64,000 bases of DNA from Xanthomarina sp. F1114 (GTDB lineage Bacteria; Bacteroidota; Bacteroidia; Flavobacteriales; Flavobacteriaceae): NCBI RefSeq assembly GCF_026410255.1, contig NZ_JAPMLL010000002.1, positions 124,001 to 188,000 on the forward strand, in the 5' to 3' direction. This document shows positions 34,109 to 42,192 of this stretch, piece by piece. Numbering within the stretch: position 1 is the stretch's first letter; every line of letters starts with the position of its first letter. A program made the translations under genes and the position numbers. Under the pieces are notes generated by a model. The model was not told the origin of the DNA. It saw only the letters and a list, made by a program, of their open reading frames with translations, and made no database searches.

Positions 34109-35422
34109 ATGATGAAAACAACCGCAATACAAGTTCAAAAAAACAATAGCACTTTAAGTAATATTATTGATGCTGAATTTAGTTCAGATTTAAATTTTCC
34201 TACTGGTATTTTTCCTGAAGCAATACAAGAATTAATAAAAGACGCCTATAAAACCATTGGTTATAATCCTGATTTTTTAAGCACTGGTATTTTATCAATT
34301 TGCGCAACCGCAATAGGTAACACAACAAACCTTTTTAATGGTTCTTATTCAAGTCAACCAATTTTATGGCTGGCAATTATTGGCCGTCAAGGTATCGGAA
34401 AAACACATCCTTTAAATTTTAGCAAACAACCAATAGAACAAAAAGATAAACAGAATTATAAAATATTTCAAGAATTAATTAACACCTATGAAGATCAGGA
34501 AAAAAAAGGTAGTAAGCCTAAATATGTAAATTCAATACTTACAGATTTCACACCTGAAAAACTTGCTGAAGCATTACAAAACAATGAAAAAGGTATATTA
34601 ATTTTTAAAGATGAATTAATAGGCTGGATAAATAGTTTTGACCAATATAAAAAAGGTGGCGACCAGCAGAAATATTTAGAGTTTTTTAACGGTGGCACAT
34701 TAACAGTTGATAGAGTTTCTAAAGATCCGATAAGAGTAGAAAAAACGAATGTAAATATTTTAGGAGGTTTGCAACCAAAGAAATTAAAAGAACTTGCTGG
34801 AAATGGTCGAAATGATGACGGTTTTTTATCTCGTATGTTGTTTGTATATCCAACAAATTTAAAACCTGATTTATTTACTGGTGAATCAATACATCAAAGC
34901 CACGTTGATAATTACAATAGTTTTATAAATAATTTATATAATGCACCAGCATTAACTTTAAAAACTACTGATAGCCAAATTAAAATTTATAAAGACTGGC
35001 AACATAAAAAAATAAAGGAGTGTTTTAACGATGATTTAGAAACATCAATACAAGCAAAATTACAAACCTACGTTTGGCGGTTAGTTCTTGTAATAGAAAT
35101 GATGCAACAAGCAACAATAAATAATTTTACTGAAACAATTTCAGATACCAGCATCATTAAAGCAATTAAACTAATTGAATATTTTAGAAATAATGCTTTA
35201 AGTGTAAACGACCGTATTTTATCAACTAATCCGCTGGAGGATCTTCCAACAAATAAGATAGACTTATTCAACAAATTACCTCTTGAGTTTAAGAGATCTG
35301 ATGTACTTCATTTATTTGAAGATTATGAAATTAAAGGGGGTGCTATTGGTCGTTTTTTAAACAATAAATCCTTATTTATAAGAGTAAATTCTAAAGGAAA
35401 CTATAAAAAGAAATTTACATAG
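34109..35422 (+). CDS. DUF3987 replication-associated ATPase
   Basis: 437 residues from MMKTTAIQVQKNN (34109); upstream in-frame codons overlap the HTH gene and are unlikely. Walker A GRQGIGKT at about 92-99, followed by an acidic Walker-B-like ILIFKDELIGWI (about 180). This is the DUF3987 family, common beside primases in Bacteroidota plasmids, phages and islands. It likely acts as helicase or loader for element replication. It is directly followed by the iteron cluster. Confidence 0.85.
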   Translation: MMKTTAIQVQKNNSTLSNIIDAEFSSDLNFPTGIFPEAIQELIKDAYKTIGYNPDFLSTGILSICATAIGNTTNLFNGSYSSQPILWLAIIGRQGIGKTHPLNFSKQPIEQKDKQNYKIFQELINTYEDQEKKGSKPKYVNSILTDFTPEKLAEALQNNEKGILIFKDELIGWINSFDQYKKGGDQQKYLEFFNGGTLTVDRVSKDPIRVEKTNVNILGGLQPKKLKELAGNGRNDDGFLSRMLFVYPTNLKPDLFTGESIHQSHVDNYNSFINNLYNAPALTLKTTDSQIKIYKDWQHKKIKECFNDDLETSIQAKLQTYVWRLVLVIEMMQQATINNFTETISDTSIIKAIKLIEYFRNNALSVNDRILSTNPLEDLPTNKIDLFNKLPLEFKRSDVLHLFEDYEIKGGAIGRFLNNKSLFIRVNSKGNYKKKFT

Positions 35423-35491
35423 TGGCAAAAGCGGTAAACGTGGCAACTAAAGTTTTTACTTTTTGAAAATCAATATCTTATAATATTTTCC

Positions 35492-35590
35492 TTTACCAAA
35501 CCTTTACCACGTTTACCAAACCTTTACCAACTAAAAAACATCTTTATACCTTGCTATTGTTGAGGTTTACCATATTTACCAACTTTACCA
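35492..35590 (+). other. TTTACCA iteron cluster, candidate replication origin
   Basis: Seven exact copies of TTTACCA on one strand at 35492, 35503, 35512, 35523, 35566, 35575 and 35584. Spacings are 11, 9 and 11 bp in the first group and 9 and 9 bp in the second, with a 43-bp gap holding AT-rich DNA. An inverted near-copy (GGTAAACG) lies at about 35432. Iterons between a replication ATPase gene and a primase gene fit an origin. Autoregulatory operators are the alternative. Confidence 0.6.
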
Positions 35591-35599
35591 TATTTAAAA

Positions 35600-36631
35600 A
35601 TGAATTACAGATATACACTTGATCCCAGTAGTAAAAAATATAGATGCAAAAAATGCAATAAAAACACATTGGTAAAATTTATAGATAATGAAACTGGAGA
35701 AACAATGAACGAAAATTTTGGAAGATGCGACCGACAAACAAAATGCGGTTTCTTTGAGATACCAAAAGGCAACCCAGCCAAAGAATTTGAATATAAATAT
35801 GAAGCACCAAAACCAGTAAGTTATCACAATTACAATTTAGTTTCACAAAGTGGCCGAAATTATCAGAATAATAATTTTATTCAATTTGTTAAATCTTTGT
35901 TTGGATCTGAAGCAACCAAAGAAATAATAAAAAAATATTTAATCGGTACATCTAAAAAATGGAAAGGCGCAACGGTATTTTGGCAAATAGATAACCAGCA
36001 AAAAGTAAGGCACGGTAAAATAATGCTTTACAATCCTGAAACTGGTAAACGTCAAAAAAATGATTTGGGCAAAGCGTATATTTCAAGCGTAAGAAGTGTA
36101 TTAAAATTAAAAGATTACAACTTAAAACAATGCTTATTTGGTTTACATCTAATAAATGAAACTGAAGACCGCAGTTGTGCAATCGTAGAAAGCGAAAAAA
36201 CGGCCGTTTTAATGAGTTTATTTAAACCTGAATACGTTTGGCTGGCTACTGGTTCTAAAAGTGGTTTTAAATATGAATACTTAAAACCTTTAAGGAATTA
36301 TAAAATTATTGGTTTTCCTGATAAAAGTGAATATAACGACTGGCAAAATAAAGCTATTGAATTAAAGAGTTTAGGCTTCAGTATTTCAATTAGTGAATAT
36401 TTAGAAACAACCAATTACGAAAAAGGCACTGATTTAGCAGATGTATTAATAAATGAAGATCTAACTTATAACAAACCAGTATTAAAGAATCAGGAATTAA
36501 AAGAAATTGAATTTATAAATACACCTACTGAAAAATTAGTAAATAAATTAATTTTAAAAAACCATAATATTAAAACCTTAATAGATTTATTTGATCTTAC
36601 AGATGAAGACGGAAACAAAATAAGAGTATAA
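35600..36631 (+). CDS. Zinc-finger, toprim-like primase-related protein (DUF6371 type)
   Basis: 343 residues. An N-terminal zinc ribbon with Cys16, Cys19, Cys43 and Cys49 (CKKC...CDRQTKC) is followed by a DUF6371-like region and a toprim-like motif SCAIVESEKTAVLMS (about 188-202). An acidic patch, GFPDKSEYNDW, comes later. Such proteins replace primases in Bacteroidota mobile elements. It is the last gene of the element, starting 10 bp after the last iteron, and probably works with the DUF3987 ATPase at that origin. Confidence 0.8.
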   Translation: MNYRYTLDPSSKKYRCKKCNKNTLVKFIDNETGETMNENFGRCDRQTKCGFFEIPKGNPAKEFEYKYEAPKPVSYHNYNLVSQSGRNYQNNNFIQFVKSLFGSEATKEIIKKYLIGTSKKWKGATVFWQIDNQQKVRHGKIMLYNPETGKRQKNDLGKAYISSVRSVLKLKDYNLKQCLFGLHLINETEDRSCAIVESEKTAVLMSLFKPEYVWLATGSKSGFKYEYLKPLRNYKIIGFPDKSEYNDWQNKAIELKSLGFSISISEYLETTNYEKGTDLADVLINEDLTYNKPVLKNQELKEIEFINTPTEKLVNKLILKNHNIKTLIDLFDLTDEDGNKIRV

Positions 36632-36756
36632 AAAAAAGGCTACCAAAAAGGCAACCTTTACAACCGTTCAAAGTTCAATAATACAACAATGTATTACCGT
36701 TGTAAAGATACAAAATATAAGTATAAGCAGGAGAAGACTAAATAATCAACTTAAAT

Positions 36757-36782
36757 AAATTCACAATACAAAAACCGTACAA
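36757..36782 (+). repeat. Right subterminal 26-bp direct repeat
   Basis: Identical to 31253-31278, in the same orientation, 58 bp inside the right attachment site. It probably binds integrase or an accessory protein at both ends. Confidence 0.6.
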
Positions 36783-36802
36783 ATTGAATGGACTAAAATT
36801 AA

Positions 36803-36838
36803 AAAAGCCTTGAAAATCAAAAGATTAACAAGGCTTTT
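36803..36838 (-). terminator. Element-borne terminator facing the tRNA genes
   Basis: A 10-bp stem AAAAGCCTTG (36803-36812)/CAAGGCTTTT (36829-36838) with an A-rich left flank suits leftward transcription from the tRNA genes. It lies inside the element, 2 bp from attR. Confidence 0.75.
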
Positions 36839-36839
36839 A

Positions 36840-36854
36840 GTACTGAAGACGGGA
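36840..36854. repeat. Right attachment-site repeat at the tRNA-Leu 3' end
   Basis: GTACTGAAGACGGGA, identical to 31105-31119. It comprises the acceptor 3' strand, the discriminator base and part of the T arm. Confidence 0.8.
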
Positions 36855-36924
36855 CTTGAACCCGTACGTCCTAATGGACATTGGATTTTAAGTCCAACGT
36901 GTCTACCAATTCCACCACTTCAGC
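36841..36924 (-). tRNA. tRNA-Leu (anticodon UAA)
   Basis: The 84-nt cloverleaf has acceptor arms GCTGAAG/CTTCAGT (one G-U), anticodon loop CTTAAAA within stems TTGGA/TCCAA, a long variable arm (class II) and the T loop GGTTCAAGTCC. The CCA end is not encoded. Its 3' end is the integration target of the neighbouring element, which restores the sequence. Confidence 0.95.
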
Positions 36925-36949
36925 TTGGTATATTTTTATCAGCGTATAG

Positions 36950-37021
36950 AGCGAAAGACGGGATTTGAACCCGCGACCTCCACCTTGGCAAGGTGATGCT
37001 CTACCCCTGAGCTACTTTCGC
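36950..37021 (-). tRNA. tRNA-Gly (anticodon GCC)
   Basis: The 72-nt cloverleaf has acceptor arms GCGAAAG/CTTTCGC, anticodon loop TTGCCAA and T loop GGTTCAAATCC. CCA is not encoded. It is transcribed leftward, upstream of tRNA-Leu. Confidence 0.95.
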
Positions 37022-37117
37022 AATTATTATGAACGGACAACCTCTCGATTGCGGTTGCAAATTTAGAATATTTATGTGAATACCAAAGCCTTTTTTAAAA
37101 AATTATGCAATTTATTT

Positions 37118-39751
37118 TTAAGCCATCTTTTTCTTGACCAACATCCGCTTAATTTCATTGAGTTTCATAAGCGCTTCCACAGGTGTAAGTGTATCAATAT
37201 CAATATGTAAAATCTCATCTTTAATGTTTTCTAACAAAGGATCGTCTAAATTGAAAAAACTTAACTGCATGTCGTTATCTAAAGTTTTTACTTTTTCGGT
37301 TAACTCTTCGCTTGAATGAGATTGTTCAAGTTTTTCTAATATTTTATTAGCACGATGTAATACCTGCTGTGGCATACCAGCCATTTTAGCCACATGTATT
37401 CCAAAACTATGAGCTGAACCTCCTGGAACTAATTTTCTTAAGAAAAGAACATTATCTTTTAATTCTTTTACCGAAACATTATAATTTTTAATGCGCTCGA
37501 AGGTTTCGGTCATTTCATTTAACTCATGATAATGTGTAGCAAATAACGTTTTTGCTTTTGCCGGATGTTCGTGTAAATATTCGCTTATAGCCCACGCTAT
37601 CGAAATCCCATCATAAGTGCTTGTTCCTCGCCCTATTTCATCTAATAGAACCAAACTTCTTTCGGATAGATTATTTAGAATGGAAGCTGTTTCATTCATT
37701 TCTACCATAAAAGTAGATTCTCCCATAGAAATATTATCGCTTGCTCCTACTCTGGTAAATATTTTATCCACCACCCCTATTCTAGCTTCTTTTGCTGGCA
37801 CAAAACTTCCTGTTTGAGCTAAGAGTACAATTAAGGCTGTTTGCCTTAGTATGGCCGACTTACCAGACATATTTGGCCCAGTAATCATAATAATTTGTTG
37901 CGTTTCTCTATTTAAAAAAACATCGTTAGCAATATAAGCTTCACTTGGCGGTAGTTGTTTTTCTATAACTGGATGTCTTCCGTCTTTTATGTGTAAATCG
38001 GTAGAGTTATCAATTATTGGATATACATAATTATTATCGATTGCCAATTGTGCAAAACCGCATAAGCAATCCAATTGTCCAATTAAATTAGCATTTTGTT
38101 GAACTGGCTTGATATATTGCATCATCCAAACAATTAATTCTGAAAATAATTGTTGCTCGATAACTAAAATACGTTCTTCTGCACCAAGAATTTTGGCTTC
38201 GTATTCTTTCAGTTCTTCGGTAATATAACGTTCGGCGTTGACTAAAGTTTGTTTTCTAATCCATTCTTCTGGAACTTTGTCTTTATGCGTATTTCTAACT
38301 TCAATATAATAACCATACACATTATTAGAACCTATTTTTAAAGAGGTAATCCCTGTACGTTCGCTTTCTCGCTTCAGCATATTATCCAAATAGGTTTTTC
38401 CTGAGTGCGATAAACCACGGAGCTCATCTAATTCAGAAGAAAAACCTTTAGCAATAGTAAATCCTTTCAAAACGTTTACTGGCGCGTCTTCATTTAAAGT
38501 TTCCTTTATTTTTTCTCGAAGCACTTGACAGCCTTGAAGCGTGCCTCCAATTACTTTTAGAGAATCGTTGTCGCTACTAGAAGCCAACGCTTTAATTGGC
38601 ACAATGGCTTCTAAAGAGTTTTTAAGTTGAATAACCTCTCTGGGATGCACTTTGGCCGTTGCCACTTTAGATATTAAACGCTCAATATCTCCAATATTCT
38701 TAATATGATTTTGAATTTTTTGAAGCTGTTGCGTGTTTTTAGATAAATAATCCACCACTTCATGACGTTGCTTAATTTGCTTCACATCTTTTAAAGGCAA
38801 AGCCAACCAACGTTTAAGCAGTCGACCACCCATAGGAGAAATGGTTTTATCAATAACATTTAAAAGTGTAACTGCATTATTATTGGTAGAATAATACAGT
38901 TCCAGATTTCTAATGGTAAATTTATCCATCCACACGTAATCGTCTTCAGCAATTCTACTAATAGCTGTAATATGCTGTAATTTGTTGTGTTGGGTTTCAC
39001 CTAGATAATAAAGAATAGAACCCGAAGCAATAATACCTTCGTTTAAATCTTCTATTCCAAAACCCTTTAGAGTATTTGTGTTGAAATGTTTGATTAAAGT
39101 TTCATTGCAATAATCAATCTGATATACCCAATCTTCTAGGTGAAAGGTGTGAAAATCGTCTCCAAAAACCGTCTTAAAATGATTTCGATTTTTCTTAGAA
39201 ACTAGAACTTCGCTGGGTTTAAAATTCTGAAGAAGTTTATCTATATATTCTTCATTTCCCTGAGAAGTTAAAAACTCTCCAGTAGTGATATCTAAAAATG
39301 AAATTCCTATTTTAGAATTAGACGTTGAGCTTGAAGAAGAACCAAAATAAACCGAACATAAAAAGTTATTAGACTTCGATTTTAGAACCTCATCATTAAA
39401 AGCTACTCCGGGAGTTACTAATTCGGTTACGCCACGTTTTACTATTGTTTTAGTTTGTTTAGGATCTTCTAACTGATCGCAAATAGCCACGCGTTCTCCA
39501 GCTTTTACCAGTTTTGGCAAATAAGTATTTAAAGAGTGATGTGGAAATCCTGCCAATTCGGTTTCACTCTCGCTTCCTGCTCCTCTTTTTGTTAATATAA
39601 TTCCTAAAATACCTGCTGTTTTAACAGCGTCTTCACCAAAAGTTTCATAAAAGTCTCCCACACGAAACAACAATAAAGCATCAGGATATTTCACCTTAAT
39701 GGCATTGTACTGTTTCATTAACGGGGTTACTTTTTTAGTTTTTTTCGTCAT
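37118..39751 (-). CDS. mutS: DNA mismatch repair protein MutS
   Basis: 877 residues from [19 protein letters not shown] (39751); an ATG 17 codons upstream gives a non-conserved extension. Domain I has the mismatch-contacting motif [11 protein letters not shown] (Phe-x-Glu). The ATPase has Walker [14 protein letters not shown], signature [11 protein letters not shown], Walker [17 protein letters not shown] and the switch ATHYHELNE. It binds mismatches and recruits MutL. Confidence 0.95.
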   Translation of the reverse strand: MTKKTKKVTPLMKQYNAIKVKYPDALLLFRVGDFYETFGEDAVKTAGILGIILTKRGAGSESETELAGFPHHSLNTYLPKLVKAGERVAICDQLEDPKQTKTIVKRGVTELVTPGVAFNDEVLKSKSNNFLCSVYFGSSSSSTSNSKIGISFLDITTGEFLTSQGNEEYIDKLLQNFKPSEVLVSKKNRNHFKTVFGDDFHTFHLEDWVYQIDYCNETLIKHFNTNTLKGFGIEDLNEGIIASGSILYYLGETQHNKLQHITAISRIAEDDYVWMDKFTIRNLELYYSTNNNAVTLLNVIDKTISPMGGRLLKRWLALPLKDVKQIKQRHEVVDYLSKNTQQLQKIQNHIKNIGDIERLISKVATAKVHPREVIQLKNSLEAIVPIKALASSSDNDSLKVIGGTLQGCQVLREKIKETLNEDAPVNVLKGFTIAKGFSSELDELRGLSHSGKTYLDNMLKRESERTGITSLKIGSNNVYGYYIEVRNTHKDKVPEEWIRKQTLVNAERYITEELKEYEAKILGAEERILVIEQQLFSELIVWMMQYIKPVQQNANLIGQLDCLCGFAQLAIDNNYVYPIIDNSTDLHIKDGRHPVIEKQLPPSEAYIANDVFLNRETQQIIMITGPNMSGKSAILRQTALIVLLAQTGSFVPAKEARIGVVDKIFTRVGASDNISMGESTFMVEMNETASILNNLSERSLVLLDEIGRGTSTYDGISIAWAISEYLHEHPAKAKTLFATHYHELNEMTETFERIKNYNVSVKELKDNVLFLRKLVPGGSAHSFGIHVAKMAGMPQQVLHRANKILEKLEQSHSSEELTEKVKTLDNDMQLSFFNLDDPLLENIKDEILHIDIDTLTPVEALMKLNEIKRMLVKKKMA

Positions 39752-40017
39752 CTTATCTTTTTCATTTCCATAGAGGCAGAAATCCGTCAATGGATAAATC
39801 AATTTTATATGTTACTTTTGCGCTATATCTAGGGTTGCTAAAGTAATCATAATTTCATGTTTTGTAAAACCTAAGTTAGATAAGTTATTAATAATTGTTA
39901 TTTGAAAATTGAGGCGAATTTAATAGTCCATAAAAGGTTATATAGCACTCTATTTCAAAGACTTTTACTATTCAATGCCTTGTAATAAATAGGTATGGAA
40001 CAAAAAATAAAATTTTA

Positions 40018-40557
40018 ATGCGCAAACTAAAAAATAGCGAATTAGACAGATTAAGTATTGAAGATTTTAAAGAAGTTAAAAAAACACCTTTAATTATTGT
40101 ATTGGATAATATTAGAAGTTTAAACAATATTGGCTCGGTTTTTAGAACGAGTGATGCTTTTTTAATTGAAAAAATTTATCTCTGTGGCATAACTGCAACA
40201 CCTCCACATAAAGACATACATAAAACTGCTTTGGGGAGTACCGAAACTGTTTCTTGGGAATATGTTGAAAACACCATAGACTTAGTTGAAAAACTTAAAA
40301 AAGACCATATTAAAATAGTGTCTATTGAACAGGCTGAAAACGCGACTATGCTTAACGACTTTAACCCGGTACAAAAGACAACATACGCTTTAGTTTTTGG
40401 AAATGAAGTAAAAGGTGTAGCTCAAGACATAGTTAGCAATAGCGATGTAGTTCTTGAAATCCCACAGTTTGGAACTAAGCATTCCTTAAATATCTCTGTA
40501 AGTTGTGGAGTTGTTGTTTGGGATTTGTTTTCGAAACTGACCGCCTTAAAAAGCTAG
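40018..40557 (+). CDS. SpoU-family tRNA/rRNA 2'-O-methyltransferase
   Basis: 179 residues with the three SpoU motifs: LDNIRSLNNIGSVFRTSDAF (motif 1), ALVFGNEVKGV (motif 2) and PQFGTKHSLNISVSCGVVVWDLF (motif 3), the knot and AdoMet site. It is at the short end of the TrmH family. It methylates ribose 2'-OH in tRNA or rRNA; the target nucleotide cannot be set from sequence. Single gene, divergent from mutS. Confidence 0.9.
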   Translation: MRKLKNSELDRLSIEDFKEVKKTPLIIVLDNIRSLNNIGSVFRTSDAFLIEKIYLCGITATPPHKDIHKTALGSTETVSWEYVENTIDLVEKLKKDHIKIVSIEQAENATMLNDFNPVQKTTYALVFGNEVKGVAQDIVSNSDVVLEIPQFGTKHSLNISVSCGVVVWDLFSKLTALKS

Positions 40558-40745
40558 TGTTTTTCTTTTAAAAGAATCCAAATCTTTTCATCGGCATTTT
40601 GTTGTTTTGGGTATTATTCCTGGAATAAGCTAAAAAAGTCCAGACATTCAATGTTTAACTAAATCTCCTGTTTTTTATTAAGTAGTTTTAAAAATTTATG
40701 ATGAATTTTATTACAAGTACAAAGAACTCTCCAATGTATACAATT

Positions 40746-41888
40746 CTACACCTCTTCGCTTTCTTTACTAATCTCTCCCAGAATCCATAGATAATCTTCC
40801 CTGTTTTGAACAAAATCTCTCTCGGAAATATCTATAATTTTTACATTTAATTCGGATTGGTTTTTTAAAAACTCTAAATAACCAATATTAATTTTATCTA
40901 AATACTCGTTAGCTATATTCTGTTCGTAATCACGTCCTCTTTTTTTAATATTTTCTTGCAAACGCTCTGTATTTTGATACAAATACACGTATAAATCTGG
41001 TTTTGCAATGTCTTTATACATTAAATAGAAGAGTTTTCTATAAAGTTTAAACTCGTCTTCAGGCAAGGTTATTTTAGAAAATATTAACGACTTATATATA
41101 TCATAATCGCTAATAATAAAATCTTTAAAGAGATCTAGTTGCGCTAAATCGTCGCTAATTTGCTGATATCTATCTGCTAAAAAAGACATTTCCAGTGTAA
41201 AGGCATAACGTTTAGAATCTTCATAAAATTTTGGCAAAAACGGATTTTCAGCAAAGCGCTCTAAGATCAATTTTGCATTAAAATCGTTGGAAATCATGGT
41301 TGCTAAACTCGTTTTCCCAGCTCCTATATTCCCTTCAATGGCCATGTAATTATAAGTTGAAAACTGAAATTGCTTACTCGGGTTCTTTAACCAAATATTA
41401 ATGGATTCTAATTCACTAGAATCTTCACATTCATCAAGTAAGCCTGTTATGGATTTACGCAGTATTGGATGTACAAATTTTGGAGCAATATCTGCCAATG
41501 GCTGTAAAACAAATCTTCGTTTAGAGAGTTCTGGATGTGGCACTTTAAGAATTAAGGAATCGATTATTTCTTCATCTACAAATAAAATATCCAAATCTAG
41601 AGTTCTAGACTGATAACCGGAATCGTCATTTCTTATTCTTCCCAGAGAAGTTTCAATTGCCAGCAGTTTTTCCATAACTATTTCTGGCTCTAAAAAGGTT
41701 TCAAAAATAATACAACAGTTTAAAAAATCATCAGCTTCAAAACCAATAGCAGGTGTATTATAAACTTTTGAGATACTGCTTATTTTTCCAATTTTTTTAA
41801 AAATTAGGCCCAGCCCATCTTGCAGATGCTTTAATCTGTCTCCTTTATTACTGCCTAAAGAAATGTAAAATTTACGTCGTGTATCCAT
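40746..41888 (-). CDS. folK: Fusion of FolK (HPPK) and deoxynucleoside kinase
   Basis: 380 residues. Residues 1-160 are 6-hydroxymethyl-7,8-dihydropterin pyrophosphokinase (YISLGSNKGDR, RNDDSGYQSRTLDLDILF, PHPELSKRRFVLQPL), a folate pathway step. Residues about 175-375 are a deoxynucleoside kinase (Walker A IEGNIGAGKTSL, ERFAENPFLPKFYED, lid arginines KKRGRDYEQ). The two are joined by a short linker without frameshift. Such fusions occur in Bacteroidota and couple folate synthesis with dNTP salvage. Confidence 0.92.
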   Translation of the reverse strand: MDTRRKFYISLGSNKGDRLKHLQDGLGLIFKKIGKISSISKVYNTPAIGFEADDFLNCCIIFETFLEPEIVMEKLLAIETSLGRIRNDDSGYQSRTLDLDILFVDEEIIDSLILKVPHPELSKRRFVLQPLADIAPKFVHPILRKSITGLLDECEDSSELESINIWLKNPSKQFQFSTYNYMAIEGNIGAGKTSLATMISNDFNAKLILERFAENPFLPKFYEDSKRYAFTLEMSFLADRYQQISDDLAQLDLFKDFIISDYDIYKSLIFSKITLPEDEFKLYRKLFYLMYKDIAKPDLYVYLYQNTERLQENIKKRGRDYEQNIANEYLDKINIGYLEFLKNQSELNVKIIDISERDFVQNREDYLWILGEISKESEEV

Positions 41889-42192
41889 TGAAAAAACAAA
41901 TTAACTAAAAGAAACTTTAATAGTTTATATTTACCACGCCTATTTATTCACAATTTTATATGAACGCAACAGACAAACTTACTTCTAATCGATTCTTACA
42001 TCTTTTACCTGCTTTAATTATATGATTAAGTTTCATGGCTCATCAATTTTGGATTATTTGTTCAAATAGCTTCAACCTAAAAAGAAACAAACAGATTAAA
42101 CCGCTATAGTATTAAAGTTTTATTAAACTTTTGCTTTTCCACAACTTTGGACTTATTATATACGTATATACTTACATTAACCATCATATCAC

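Larger units (their letters stand above)
31105..36854. mobile_element. Integrated 5.75-kb element at tRNA-Leu(UAA)
   Basis: It is bounded by 15-bp direct repeats, one being the tRNA 3' end. Genes, all on the plus strand: tyrosine integrase, two small unknown genes, an excisionase-like HTH, a DUF3987 ATPase and a zinc-finger/toprim primase-like protein. A cluster of TTTACCA iterons lies before the last gene. No relaxase, capsid, terminase, resistance or toxin gene is present. It could be an integrative mobilisable element lacking its own mob gene, a phage satellite, or an integrated plasmid-like replicon. Confidence 0.85.

Noticed and set aside
31105-36854. Prophage or conjugative transposon
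   Set aside because: No capsid, tail, terminase, relaxase or conjugation gene is present.
41960-42025. A 21-codon ORF (MNATDKLTSNRFLHLLPALII) in the 300-bp gap before asmA
   Set aside because: Short, with only a rough -7 element (TATATTTA) ahead and no conservation evidence. The rest of 41889-42192 shows nothing clear.
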